A stretch of 64,000 nucleotides of DNA from Acidovorax sp. SUPP3334 (GTDB taxonomy: Bacteria; Pseudomonadota; Gammaproteobacteria; Burkholderiales; Burkholderiaceae_C): the NCBI RefSeq assembly GCF_030159055.1, contig NZ_BQXQ01000026.1:1-64000 (forward strand). Direction: 5' to 3'. Under the pieces are notes generated by a model that saw only the letters and a program-made list of their open reading frames with translations, made no database searches and was not told the origin of the DNA. The position numbers and the translations under genes were made by a program. Numbering within the stretch: position 1 is the first letter of the stretch; each line of letters opens with the position of its first letter. Below are positions 54,535-63,935 of the stretch, one piece after another.

Positions 54535-55968
54535 CTAGCCATGTCGAATCGCCACCGTCTTGAGCGTGGTGAAGCCGTACAGCGCTTCGAAGCCTTTTTC
54601 GCGCCCGTGGCCGCTCGACTTCACACCGCCGAAGGGCAGCTCCACGCCGCCACCCGCGCCGTAGTTGTTGATGAAGACCTGGCCGCTGGCGATGCGCCGC
54701 GCCATGCGGAACTGCCGGGCGCCGTCGCGCGTCCACACCCCCGCCACCAGGCCGAAGCGCGTGGCGTTGGCCAGCTCGACCGCATGGTCCTCGTCCTCGA
54801 AAGCCATGGCCGAGAGCACTGGGCCGAAAACCTCTTCCTGCGCCAGGCGGTGGTCCACCGGCACGTCGCGCAGCAGCGTGGGCGCCTGGTAGAAGCCCGT
54901 TTCGGGCGCTTCGTCCACCACGGTGCCTTGCGCCACCAGCGGAATGCCGGCCACCTGGGCATCGGAGAGAAAGTCCCACACGCGCTGCTGCTGGCTCTGG
55001 CGGATGAGCGGCCCCACGTCCAGGTCCATCGCCGCAGGGCCCACGCGCAGCGCCTCGAAGGCGCGGCCCAGGCGCTCCAGCAGCGGCTCGTAGATGAGCG
55101 AGTCGATCAGCACGCGCGAGCCGGCCGAGCAGGTCTGCCCCGCGTTCTGCACGATGGCGTTGATGACCACCGGCACCGCCGCATCCAGGTCGGCGTCGGC
55201 GAAGATCACCTGCGGGCTCTTGCCGCCCAGCTCCAGCGTCACGGGGCAGTGCCGTTCGGCCGCGGTCTGCTGGATCAGCGTGCCGATGCGCGGACTGCCG
55301 GTGAAGCTGATGTGGTCGATGCCCGGGTGCCGGGCCAGCGCATCGCCCGCTTCGTGCCCGTAGCCGGTGACGATGTTGATGGCACCGGCCGGAAAGCCCG
55401 CCTGCGCGGCCAGTTGCGCCACGCGCAGCAGCGACAGGCAGGCGTCTTCGGCTGGCTTGACCACGCACACGTTGCCGGCCGCCAGTGCGCCGCCCACGCA
55501 GCGCCCGAAGATCTGCATCGGGTAGTTCCACGGAACGATGTGCCCCGTCACGCCGTGCGGCTCGCGCCAGGTGAGCACGCTGTAGCCGTCCAGATAGGGC
55601 AGGGTCTCGCCGTGCAGCTTGTCGCAGGCGCCGGCATAGAACTCGAAGTAGCGCGCCAGCGCCAGCGCATCGGCCCGCGCCTGTTTGGTGGGCTTGCCGC
55701 AGTCGCGTTGCTCGATGGCGGCCAGTTCCTCGGCGTGCTCGGACACCAGCATCGACAGCCGCATCAGCAGCCGCCCCCGCTCGGCCGGCGCCAGCTTGCG
55801 CCATACGGCCTCGTAGCACTGCCGGGCCGCGTGGACCGCCGCGTCGATGTCCTCTTCGGTGCCGCGCTGGATCTCTTCGTAGGGCTGGCCGTCGGACGGA
55901 TCGGTCACGGCGATGGTGCGGCCGGAAGACGAGGCCACGGGCGCATTGGCGATGTAGTGGAGCTGCAT
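54535..55968 (-). CDS. NAD-dependent aldehyde dehydrogenase
   Basis: A 477-residue aldehyde dehydrogenase of the betaine/gamma-aminobutyraldehyde dehydrogenase type. The nucleotide-binding region has PWNYPMQIFGRC and FTGSPRIGTLI; the catalytic glutamate is in VTLELGGKSPQVIF and the catalytic cysteine in NAGQTCSAGSR. The C-terminus has PFGGVKSSGHGREKGFEALYGFT. The start at 55968 (MQLHYIANA) is preferred to 56025. No partner pathway genes are adjacent, so the aldehyde is unknown. Confidence 0.92.
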   Translation of the reverse strand: MQLHYIANAPVASSSGRTIAVTDPSDGQPYEEIQRGTEEDIDAAVHAARQCYEAVWRKLAPAERGRLLMRLSMLVSEHAEELAAIEQRDCGKPTKQARADALALARYFEFYAGACDKLHGETLPYLDGYSVLTWREPHGVTGHIVPWNYPMQIFGRCVGGALAAGNVCVVKPAEDACLSLLRVAQLAAQAGFPAGAINIVTGYGHEAGDALARHPGIDHISFTGSPRIGTLIQQTAAERHCPVTLELGGKSPQVIFADADLDAAVPVVINAIVQNAGQTCSAGSRVLIDSLIYEPLLERLGRAFEALRVGPAAMDLDVGPLIRQSQQQRVWDFLSDAQVAGIPLVAQGTVVDEAPETGFYQAPTLLRDVPVDHRLAQEEVFGPVLSAMAFEDEDHAVELANATRFGLVAGVWTRDGARQFRMARRIASGQVFINNYGAGGGVELPFGGVKSSGHGREKGFEALYGFTTLKTVAIRHG

Positions 55969-56083
55969 GGGCGGATTGTGCGCCAGCAGGCATCGCCCAC
56001 GGCGGGCTGAAAGGCGTCCGGGCACCTGCGGCGTGTCGCCAAAAGCACTCGTGCGGGGTGGCGCCGCTCAGTCGTTCAACCGC

Positions 56084-56788
56084 TCAGCCTCCCGCCGCAC
56101 GCAGCGCGGGCAGGTCGCACACCTCGATCTCGCCCCGGTGCACGTGCAGCAGGCCGCGCGCCTGCAGGTCCTTCAGGATCTGGTTGATGGTCTGGCGCGA
56201 GAGGGCCAGCATCAGCGACAGCTCTTCCTGCGACAGTGCGATCACGCGCCGCGAGCGGCTGGCGTCCGTCCACTGGCCGTAGCCCTCGGCCATCAGCGCC
56301 AGCCGGCGCGCCACACGCTGCGGCGCGGGCAGCAGGGCCATCTCTTCCAGGGCGACCAGCGCGGTGCGCAGCTTGTCGGTCAGCAGCAGGGCCAGGGCGT
56401 GCCAATGCTGCGGGTTCCGTGCCAGGTGGGCCAGCAATGGGTCCTGCGGCACGTGCAGCAGCGTCGCCGGGGTGGCGGCATGCGCGTCGTGCGTGCGCAC
56501 CGAGCCGTCGAACAGCGCGATCTCGCCGAACTAGGCCGGCGCCTCCAGCCGCGTGAGCAGCGAGGCACGCGCCTTCTCGCTCTGGCCACCCACGCCCGAG
56601 ATGTCGATGGCGCCGCGCACCACCGCATACAGCCCGCAGGGCGCATTGCCGCGCAGAAACAGGGCCTCTCCCGCAGCCAGCGACCGGGTTTCCGCCATGT
56701 CCATCAGCACCTGCGCCAGGCCGGGCGGCAGCGCGGCGAACCAGCGGCCGGAGCGCAGCGTGGGCAGGTGATCGGCAGGCGAGGTCAT
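56084..56788 (-). pseudogene. Crp/Fnr-family regulator interrupted by an amber codon
   Basis: The reading frame encodes a 234-codon Crp/Fnr protein, except that codon 86 (56531-56533) is TAG. The text around it is LLTRLEAPA-stop-FGEIALFDGSVRTHDA; the family has Trp or similar at this place, and TGG to TAG is a single change. Upstream lies the cyclic-nucleotide-type sensor barrel (MTSPADHLP... AETRSLAAGEALFLRGNAPCGLY). Downstream lie the dimer helix and the helix-turn-helix LSLMLALSRQTINQILKDLQARGLLHV. Everything else is intact, so the loss is recent or the codon is suppressed. Confidence 0.85.
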
Positions 56789-56983
56789 GCAGAAGGTGGG
56801 GAATGCAAAGGCGGCAAGGCGGCAAAAGGGCGGAGTCGGGGGGCCGGGAAGCACGGGATTTCGCCGGTGCCATGCCTGGCGGGCCATGGGGGTGGCCGTT
56901 GTGTCGGCTGGCCGACAGACGCCCGTGCGGCGCTGGGGCGATTATTCCGCGCAGCGTTGACGCACAGACCCCGGAGACACCCT

Positions 56984-57514
56984 ATGAGAAACCTGATCGA
57001 CCACCTGTCCGGCTATGCCGACTACCACCGCGACCCGCGCAACATCCAGACCCATTTCGTCGGCGTGCCGATGATCATGCTGGCCGTGACGGTGCTGCTC
57101 TCGCGCCCCGCATGGCTGCTGGGCGGCCTGCCGGTATCGCTCGCGCTGGTGGCGGCCCTGGCCGCGTGCGTTTTTTATTTCCGGCTCGACGGGCGCTACG
57201 GAATCGCCATGGCGCTGGTGCTCGCCGCCATGCTGGCCGTGGGCCAGTGGCTGGCGGCGCAATCGACCGCGCTGTGGCTGGGCGCGGGGCTCGGGCTCTT
57301 CATCGTGGGCTGGGTGATCCAGTTCGTGGGCCACTACTACGAAGGCCGCAAGCCCGCGTTCGTCGATGATCTGGCGGGCCTGATCGTCGGGCCGCTGTTC
57401 GTGGCGGCCGAGCTGGGCTTTGCGATGGGGCTGCGCCGTGAGGTGCAGGCGGCCATCGAGGCACGCTCGGGGCCTGTACACGTTCCACCGCGGGGGCAAG
57501 GCAGGGCTGCTTGA
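56984..57514 (+). CDS. Mpo1/DUF962-like membrane protein
   Basis: A 176-residue protein of the Mpo1-like (DUF962) family. It begins MRNLIDHLSGYADYHRDPRNIQTHFVGVP, where the spaced His residues fit an iron site, has four membrane segments, and carries QFVGHYYEGRKPAFVDDLAGLIVGPLFVAAE. The yeast member is an Fe(II)-dependent dioxygenase acting on 2-hydroxy fatty acids. The bacterial function is inferred. It is divergent from the broken Crp/Fnr gene. Confidence 0.85.
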   Translation: MRNLIDHLSGYADYHRDPRNIQTHFVGVPMIMLAVTVLLSRPAWLLGGLPVSLALVAALAACVFYFRLDGRYGIAMALVLAAMLAVGQWLAAQSTALWLGAGLGLFIVGWVIQFVGHYYEGRKPAFVDDLAGLIVGPLFVAAELGFAMGLRREVQAAIEARSGPVHVPPRGQGRAA

Positions 57515-57741
57515 AAGCGTCTTATTGGGAGCATTTACCTCGGCGGCCTTGAATCGAAGGCCGATCCAATAACGAAGGCAGTTGGGATTCACTAAAGCAT
57601 TTGTCGAAAAATAGCCAGTCGATTTCGGCGCGGCGCTGGTTTGGTCGGTTTATTGGCACGCAGATGTAACCGGGTGAAATTGATTTAAAAAATATCTGCG
57701 CCTCGCATAGGCTACGGGCCCTTTCAAACCATTGGTCAACC

Positions 57742-58653
57742 ATGAATCGCCCAGGCATTAAAAATCTTTCCAACAACGCTGGCCATTTCAAACTCTCCAA
57801 AACCACCAACACGGTACTCGGCGCCATCGCCCTTTGTGTGTTATCCGCATGCGGCGGCGGAGGTGGGAGCGATAGCGGCATCGCCGCAACCCCAGGCGGC
57901 GCCACTCCCACGACACCTGCCCCCGGCGATATCGCGCCTGTGACGCCTGCCCCTGCGCCCTCGACCGTTGCCAGTGATTGCGGTGAAGATGGCAACGTCC
58001 TCACGGTGGCGGGCAATACCGCTCAGATCGATGGAAACGTTTATCACTCCGACGGCACGACGGTCATTTCCACCCAGCAGCGCAAATTCGCTACGTCGAA
58101 TGGCGCAAGCTTTCGCGACAAGACCGGCCTGTTTCTGGTGAATCAGGTCAATACCACCACTTACAGCAATGCGGCAGTGAATGGCAGTTTCGGCGGCAGC
58201 GTCATGACGACGACCGCAAACAATTATTCGAGCGTTGTCGGTGATGCGCGGCAGACCTATGGGTTGACGGTTTCCAATCTCTTTCAAGGCACTACCACCA
58301 CGGCCAGCAGCTATTTCACGCCTTACGCTTATACCGGTGCGCCTCTGAATCCGGCGCTGGGCACGGCCTATACGGCCAGCTACTCCACCACGACGGAAAG
58401 CGGCGGGACGACGCAGCCTGCGCTGGCGCAGAGCAGCATCACCACCTACTCAGCAGAGTCGGTCAGCGTGCTTGCCGGAACGTTTCCCGCCTGCAAGATC
58501 AAGGTCGAGGTGACTGGCGGCGCCACCATTGCCAACGTCAGCTATGCCTGGCTGGTGGCATCGGGCCGGTACAAGGGCCTGGTCGTCCGCACGGCCAATG
58601 CCAGCGGCGTCAAGACATCGGAGGCGACACGCCTGCTGGTGAACGGGCAATAA
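57742..58653 (+). CDS. Hypothetical lipoprotein
   Basis: A 303-residue exported protein. The signal peptide ends in LSACGGGGGSDSG, a lipobox followed by a glycine run common in Comamonadaceae surface lipoproteins. A Pro/Thr/Ala-rich linker (residues 45-78) leads to a beta-rich, Ser/Thr-rich region without recognised domain, with two cysteines (in SDCGEDGN and FPACKIKVEV) that may pair. GC is somewhat lower than in neighbours. Function unknown. The 227-bp space before it shows nothing recognisable. Confidence 0.75.
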   Translation: MNRPGIKNLSNNAGHFKLSKTTNTVLGAIALCVLSACGGGGGSDSGIAATPGGATPTTPAPGDIAPVTPAPAPSTVASDCGEDGNVLTVAGNTAQIDGNVYHSDGTTVISTQQRKFATSNGASFRDKTGLFLVNQVNTTTYSNAAVNGSFGGSVMTTTANNYSSVVGDARQTYGLTVSNLFQGTTTTASSYFTPYAYTGAPLNPALGTAYTASYSTTTESGGTTQPALAQSSITTYSAESVSVLAGTFPACKIKVEVTGGATIANVSYAWLVASGRYKGLVVRTANASGVKTSEATRLLVNGQ

Positions 58654-58987
58654 CAGGGAATCACACAACTGCCAGAGGTGGAAAACACCGCTGGGTTGCA
58701 AGCAGAACCCATGCAGCATTTTCCGCCTTGGCAATCCGCGCGCTCGCTGCCGACGCATGCTGGACCAGTCATAGAACGCTACCGATCCTTGCGGCGATCG
58801 GGATCGGTTCGCCTTCGTCTGCCAGCCATGCAACAATTTTTAACTTTTAAGTGATTTAAATATTGTTTTAAAGTTGAAATTTGACGCTTCACGTTGGCGC
58901 AAATTTTTTGGTCTTGAGGGTTCGATGGTCCATCAATAAAAGCTACCAACAGCTACCAACCCGTGAGTCTGATCCACCCTGTGGTTC
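58654..58987. other. AT-rich intergenic stretch left of the IS30-like element
   Basis: A 334-bp gap with no supported gene. Bases about 58835-58900 are strikingly AT-rich for this genome (tttttaacttttaagtgatt and following). This may mark acquired DNA or the target region for the adjacent insertion sequence. Confidence 0.5.
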
Positions 58988-60089
58988 GGCGGCCTCAAGT
59001 TTGAAGTGCGACACGGCGCAACCTGTAAGGTACCGCCCAAATGGGAACCCACTACTCGCATATCACGCAGATTGATCGGATGTCGATCCATGCCTTGCTG
59101 CAAGCCAAACTCAGCGGCCCGCAGATCGCCCGCAAACTGAACTTCAGCCGCTGCACGATCCACCGAGAGATCAACCGCAGCCAAGGCCACGCCCATGGCC
59201 TTGCCTGGCAGCTACCAGGCCAATCGACGCGCTGGTGCGGCCACACGCCGCAAGCTGGGCTCGGACACGAACTCGCCTTTGTGGCGCACGGTGTCGAGCG
59301 GCCTGCGCCGCAGTTGGTCGCCCCAGCAGATCGCAGGCAAACTGCCACGCATGAACAAGGCAGCGATCCAGGGCGGGCTTACATTGCCCGACCCACCCAT
59401 GTCGGTCTCGCACGAGACGATCTACTGCGCCATCCATGCGATGCCGCGCAGCACCCTGCGCACTGAACTGGTCGGGCTGCTGCGCAAGAGCCACAAGAGC
59501 CGTCTGCCACGCAGCCGTGGCACCGCCCGCAGGGGCGGCCTTCCCAACATGATCAACATCAGCCTGCGCCCGCCCGAGGTGGCCGCGCGCATCGTGCCCG
59601 GTCATTGGGAGGGCGACTTGATCAAAGGGGCGATGAACCGCTCCTCGGTGGGCACGCTGGTTGAGCGCCTGAGCCGCTACACCATGCTGGTCAAGCTCGA
59701 TGGCAACACCGCCCAGGATGTGCTCGAAGGCTTCAAACGTCGACTCAAAAACATTCCCGAGAGCTTGCGCAAGACCATGACGTACGACCAAGGCTCGGAG
59801 ATGGCGCTGCATGAAACCCTCAGTGCACAACTGAAGATGGACATCTACTTTTGCGACCCGCATAGCCCATGGCAGCGCGGCTCCAACGAGAACGCCAACG
59901 GCCTGGTGCGCCAATTCCTACCCAAGGGCATGGACCTCAGCCAGATCAGTCATCAGCAGCTCACCGCCATCGAGCACAGTCTGAACCACCGGCCTCGCAA
60001 AATACTCAACTTCCATTCCCCGCATGAAGTGTTCTCACAACTCACTGCGGATCTCATTGCCGGCGTTGCACTTCAAGCTTGAGACCGCC
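58988..60089 (+). mobile_element. IS30-family insertion sequence
   Basis: A 1102-bp element bounded by 25-bp imperfect inverted repeats at 58988-59012 and 60065-60089 (22 of 25 match), both starting ggcgg.ctcaag and ending tgaagtgc.ac. It contains one IS30-type transposase gene with a frameshift. No clear target duplication was seen next to the ends (left flank ggttc, right flank cttcc). Confidence 0.88.
59041..60082 (+). pseudogene. IS30-family transposase, frameshifted
   Basis: The N-terminal part is read from 59041 (MGTHYSHITQIDRMSIHALL), including the helix-turn-helix SGPQIARKLNFSRCTIHREINRSQGHAHG. Near 59190-59200 the frame must shift to continue with LPGSYQANRRAGAATRRKL, which runs to 60082. 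The second part holds the DDE domain: GHWEGDLIKG, TYDQGSEMALHE and SPWQRGSNENANGLVRQFLPKG. The 5' and 3' halves overlap between 59195 and 59466. No slippery run is obvious at the junction, so a single-base deletion is more likely than programmed frameshifting; the copy is probably inactive. Confidence 0.85.
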
Positions 60090-60301
60090 CTTCCAAGGCC
60101 GACCGCATGCGCACGCATTGGGAGCTGGACGCGCGAACCATGTAATCGGCTGCGTCATCGGTAGCCTGATCGACTACGCCACCGACGAGAGCTGCTTCGG
60201 CGATAGGCGAGCGCTCGTAGCCCGCAAAACCACTACAATGCGCTAACTATTTCACGGGAGCAGCCTGCCATTTTTAGGATTGCTTTCAGCAGGGGGGTTA
60301 T

Positions 60302-60772
60302 TTGAAAAATCAGTCGCCAGCCGTTCAGAGTGGATCGAAAGCTCTCGTCATTTTTCTTTGCGTCATCGGGTGGCCGACGGCGCAGGCTGAATCTGACAAT
60401 TCAGCGTTCGTCTATTCATCGCAATTAAATCTCACGTCAAATTACATCTTGCGCGGTTTGTCGCAAACTTGGGGCAAGCCGGCAGTGCAGGCCACCTTGT
60501 CGGCATCGCACCGGTCGGGTGCGTATGCGAGTTTTTTCGTGTCCAACGTTACCGATAAATTCATCCCCGACGCGGCGCTGGAAACCGATTTTACGGTTGG
60601 CTATAAGGCCTCTGCGGGTCCCGTCGAACTCGACACGGGTGGTGTGTTGATCGTCTATCCGGGCTCGAACTACGCCAATACGTCCGCCTCGCCCCACTAC
60701 GAGCCCTCCGCCCCGACCTCGGTAGAACTGTGGAAGGTGGTCGTGCGCCAGTCTCTGTACTGGAAGGACTGA
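60302..60772 (+). pseudogene. TorF-family putative porin, C-terminally truncated
   Basis: A 156-residue outer-membrane protein start: signal peptide ending at PTAQAESDN, then strands like AFVYSSQLNLTSNYILRGLSQTWGKPAVQATLSASH and VGYKASAGPVELDTGGVLIVYPGS, typical of the TorF porin family, whose members have about 220-270 residues. The last ~90 residues, including the terminal strand needed for membrane insertion, are missing; the frame ends VRQSLYWKD. It starts with TTG at 60302 behind aggggggtt. It stops 22 bp before the KAS III-like gene, so it sits at the left border of that cluster. Confidence 0.6.
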
Positions 60773-60794
60773 GGGCTCGCAGGGACACACCACC

Positions 60795-61745
60795 ATGACG
60801 ATTCGTCCTGTAGCCCCTCCGGCCGCACCCCGCCCCGTCTACCTCGGCGCCTTGCGGTACGAGGCGGGCGAACTGGTCGCGCTGGAAGAGGTCGTTCCCA
60901 GCGATGCCACGCGTGCCCGCTTGCGCCACGCAGACCACGGGGCCGATACCCTGGCCCGATCCTCCCGCAGCGCCCTTGATCTGGCACAGGCCGCGATCGA
61001 GTCCTGCCTGAAAAGTGACGCGAGGCCGCGCGAAGCCATCGACGCGGTGATCCTCGCGTCGAACGGCCTGGACGCGGCCGGCGGCCTCGACTTGGCCTGG
61101 CTCGGCGAATCGAGCCTGCGCTTGGGGCTGTCGCGGGCCGTCCATTACCACGTCGGTATGGCCGGGTGCGCGGGCTTTCACTGGGCCGCGCGACTGGCTG
61201 CCAGTCTGGTCGCAGCCGACCAGTGCGACAGCGTCCTCATCGTCACCTTCGACAAGGGAGAAGGCGCGCTGCAGCGTCTGTACGGTGAGGACACCGACTT
61301 CCCCTACCTCACCGGCGATGCCGCCGCCGCATGCCTCGTCGGCGGCTCTCCGCAGGGTCTGGATTACCGGCTTCAAGGCAAGATCGTCAACGTCTGGGAT
61401 GGTGCGCAGGCAATCCGGCCGAGTCTGGACGCGGAAGTGGGCTGCATCTACGAGCTCCTGACGACGACCTGCGCCAGTGCCGGCCTGAGCATGGATGACG
61501 TGGACACGTTCATCACGAACAACTACTCCTTGGACATGAGCCGCCTGTACTGCCAGATCGCTGGCGTGGGTGAGGCCAAGGCGTTCACGCAGACCATCGC
61601 CACCCACGCCCACTGCTTCGGCTCGGACAACCTCATCAACCTGCATCACGCCCAGAAACGCCTGCCGCTCACAGCCGGCCAGCGCGCGATGCTCTTCAGC
61701 GCGGGCCCGTTCCAGTGGGGCGCCTGCATCCTGGAGAAGCTATGA
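60795..61745 (+). CDS. KAS III-like condensing or acyl-transfer enzyme
   Basis: A 316-residue thiolase-fold protein. The nucleophile Cys125 is in VGMAGCAGFHWAARLAASL. At the position of the usual catalytic His the sequence is FITNNYSLDM, where FIPHQAN is expected in FabH. At the position of the usual Asn, the sequence is HAHCFGSDNLINLHHAQK instead of YGNTSAA. This points to a KAS III-related enzyme outside fatty-acid initiation, perhaps transferring an acyl or aminoacyl group. It overlaps the next gene by four bases, which encodes an adenylation-carrier protein and so could supply the substrate. Confidence 0.75.
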   Translation: MTIRPVAPPAAPRPVYLGALRYEAGELVALEEVVPSDATRARLRHADHGADTLARSSRSALDLAQAAIESCLKSDARPREAIDAVILASNGLDAAGGLDLAWLGESSLRLGLSRAVHYHVGMAGCAGFHWAARLAASLVAADQCDSVLIVTFDKGEGALQRLYGEDTDFPYLTGDAAAACLVGGSPQGLDYRLQGKIVNVWDGAQAIRPSLDAEVGCIYELLTTTCASAGLSMDDVDTFITNNYSLDMSRLYCQIAGVGEAKAFTQTIATHAHCFGSDNLINLHHAQKRLPLTAGQRAMLFSAGPFQWGACILEKL

Positions 61746-63466
61746 CCCGCGAGGACTCCATGAGGTCGACCGTGATCGACCGGTTCAACGACGTCTGCAC
61801 CCAGCACCCAGACGCCCTCGCCCTCATCTCGGACGAGGTGCGCCTCGACTACGCGCGACTGCACGCAAGGGTGGCCCGCATGGCCGGCCTCATTGAGCAT
61901 CATTTCGCCGCTGCGGTGGGCCGCGCACCACGGGCGGAGGACATCGTCGCCCTCTCGCTCTACAAGGGCGTGGACCTGTACGTCGCGATATTGGCCACAT
62001 TGTGGGTGGGCGCCGGCTACGTCCCGCTCGACCCGACGCTGGCGGCCGACCTCCAGGCCCACATACTCGACACCAGCTGCGCTGCGTTTGTGGTGACGAC
62101 GCGGCAATCGCCAGCCGCCGCTGCCGACCGATGCATCGACCCGCGCGACGCTGAGGCATGCGCACCGTCACCAGCCGCCGCGCCTCGCGCGCCTGAAGAT
62201 GGATGCTACACCATTTTCACCTCCGGCTCCACCGGGCGGCCCAAGGGCGTGCGCATTACCGATCGCAATCTTCTGAACCTGGTCGACTGGATGCGGGCGG
62301 AGTTCGCGTTCGCTCCCGGCCGGCGCGTGTTGCAGTACTCGACGATCAACTTTGACGCGTCGATCCTGGACATCTTCCCGACCCTGCTGTCCGGCGCCGC
62401 CCTGTGCATCCCGACCGGGGATCAGCGCCTGTCCGCCGCCCTGCTGGAGGAGTTCTGCACTCGCCACCAAGTCGACCTCGCCTTCCTGCCACCTGCTCTG
62501 CTGGGTGTGCTCGACGCTGCGCGCTTTCCGGCGCTGCGCGACGTCCTCACCGGTGGCGAGGCGTGCAGCCCCGCCACCCTCGCGAACTGGGGCGCGGGCC
62601 GCCGTCTCTACAACCTGTACGGCCCCACCGAGTGCACAGTGCTGGTGAGCTTCAAGCCGATGGCGACCGCTACCGACCGCACCAATATCGGCCAGGCGAT
62701 CCCGGGCGTGCGACTGCATGTGCTCGACGATGACGGCCGGCCCGCCGCACGCGGCGAACTGCATGTGGCAGGCGTGGCGGTGTCGTCCGGCTACGTGGGC
62801 AATGAGGCGGCGACGCGGGCCCTGTTCGTCGCGTGTCCGGCGGTCGATGACGGGCTGCTATACAAGACCGGCGACATCGTTGATCGCGACACCCACGGCG
62901 ACCTCCATTTCGTCGGCCGCACTGATCGCCAGGTGAAGGTGCGCGGCTACCGCATTGAACTTGAGGAGATCGAGGGTGCGCTGGTAAGACTCGGATGCCC
63001 GCAGGCGGCCGTGAAGCTGTCCTACGGCGAATTGGTCGCCTACGTCGTACTGCCCACCGGCCAGGACATCGACGACCTGCGCCGTCGACTCGCCGAGACG
63101 GTCGGCGAGTTCAAGGTGCCATCGATCTTCCGCGCGTTCGAGCGTCTGCCGCTCAAGCCAAGCGGCAAGATGGACCACGACGCCTTACCCGACCTCGCGC
63201 CCGCTGAAACGCCCACGGCGCCCACGCCCCCCGAGCCCGCGTCGGACGTCCTGGTTCAGCTCACCGCGCTGTGGAGCGACGTCCTCGGCGTGCCCGCCCA
63301 CACGCTCGATGCGGGTTCGAACTTCCGCCATCTGGGTGGCACCTCCATCAAGATCGTCCGCATGCTCAGCGCGATCGAACGCCGCTTTGCGGTGCGCGTC
63401 CCGTTCGCCGAGTTTCTTCACAACCCCACCCTGGGATTCCTGTTCACTGCCCTGCAAACCCCATGA
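61742..63466 (+). CDS. Adenylation-carrier (A-T) didomain protein
   Basis: A 574-residue two-domain NRPS-like protein. Adenylation motifs are YTIFTSGSTGRPKGV (A3), NFDASILDIF (A4), NLYGPTECT (A5), YKTGD (A7), GRTDRQVKVRGYRIE (A8) and LPLKPSGKMDHDAL (A10, with the catalytic Lys). The carrier domain (about 500-574) has the phosphopantetheine serine in LGGTSIKIV. The Asp in FDAS, normally contacting the amino group of an alpha-amino acid, suggests an amino-acid substrate; the identity is not predicted. There is no condensation domain. ATG 61742 overlaps the KAS III stop; ATG 61760 is an alternative. Confidence 0.9.
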   Translation: MTREDSMRSTVIDRFNDVCTQHPDALALISDEVRLDYARLHARVARMAGLIEHHFAAAVGRAPRAEDIVALSLYKGVDLYVAILATLWVGAGYVPLDPTLAADLQAHILDTSCAAFVVTTRQSPAAAADRCIDPRDAEACAPSPAAAPRAPEDGCYTIFTSGSTGRPKGVRITDRNLLNLVDWMRAEFAFAPGRRVLQYSTINFDASILDIFPTLLSGAALCIPTGDQRLSAALLEEFCTRHQVDLAFLPPALLGVLDAARFPALRDVLTGGEACSPATLANWGAGRRLYNLYGPTECTVLVSFKPMATATDRTNIGQAIPGVRLHVLDDDGRPAARGELHVAGVAVSSGYVGNEAATRALFVACPAVDDGLLYKTGDIVDRDTHGDLHFVGRTDRQVKVRGYRIELEEIEGALVRLGCPQAAVKLSYGELVAYVVLPTGQDIDDLRRRLAETVGEFKVPSIFRAFERLPLKPSGKMDHDALPDLAPAETPTAPTPPEPASDVLVQLTALWSDVLGVPAHTLDAGSNFRHLGGTSIKIVRMLSAIERRFAVRVPFAEFLHNPTLGFLFTALQTP

Positions 63467-63909
63467 ACCTGCCCATCCTGCCCAACCTGAACCACATCGG
63501 CCTGACCGTCCACAGCATCGAGGAGACGCTGAACTTCTACCGACAGCTAACCGATGTGGAGATCTACGAGGAATCGACGCATATCGGCGGCGACGGCGTC
63601 GGCAAGATCATCGCGGTCGACAAGCCCGACTACCACTCCTGCATGGCGCGCATCGGCAACCGCAACTTCGAGTTGATCGAGCACCACAGCTCCAAGGGAC
63701 GCCATCTCTACGCGCACCACAACGACGTGTGCGGCATCCACCTGGCCTTCATGGTTTCGGACATCGACGAGGTCTTCCGCCGCGTGAAGGCTCTTGGGCT
63801 GGAGCCGACCACCGCCGAGCCCTACACCGCGCACGAACTCGGCGGCTACAAGGCGTTCTTCTTCCGCGACCTCAACGGGGTGCAGATCGAGATCGGCCAG
63901 ATCAACTGA
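63463..63909 (+). CDS. VOC-superfamily (glyoxalase/epimerase-like) protein
   Basis: A 148-residue vicinal oxygen chelate protein with two beta-alpha-beta-beta-beta units. Likely metal ligands are His11 (LNHIGLTVHSIEETLNFY), the His in GIHLAFMVSDID and the Glu in GVQIEIGQIN. Such folds catalyse epimerisation, lyase or dioxygenase steps. The ATG overlaps the preceding stop (atga). In this operon it probably modifies the amino-acid-derived intermediate; inference only. Confidence 0.82.
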   Translation: MNLPILPNLNHIGLTVHSIEETLNFYRQLTDVEIYEESTHIGGDGVGKIIAVDKPDYHSCMARIGNRNFELIEHHSSKGRHLYAHHNDVCGIHLAFMVSDIDEVFRRVKALGLEPTTAEPYTAHELGGYKAFFFRDLNGVQIEIGQIN

Positions 63910-63935
63910 TCCGTCTATTAACCAAGGGCACATCC

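Noticed and set aside
56531-56533. In-frame TAG as pyrrolysine or programmed readthrough
   Set aside because: No pyrrolysine genes are expected in this lineage and no recoding signal is seen; a simple nonsense mutation is the economical reading.
59190-59200. Programmed frameshift in the IS30-like transposase
   Set aside because: IS30 transposases are normally single-frame and no slippery run is visible at the junction; a deletion is more likely.
58980-60100. Target-site duplication flanking the IS
   Set aside because: The bases next to the two ends (ggttc and cttcc) do not form a convincing direct repeat.
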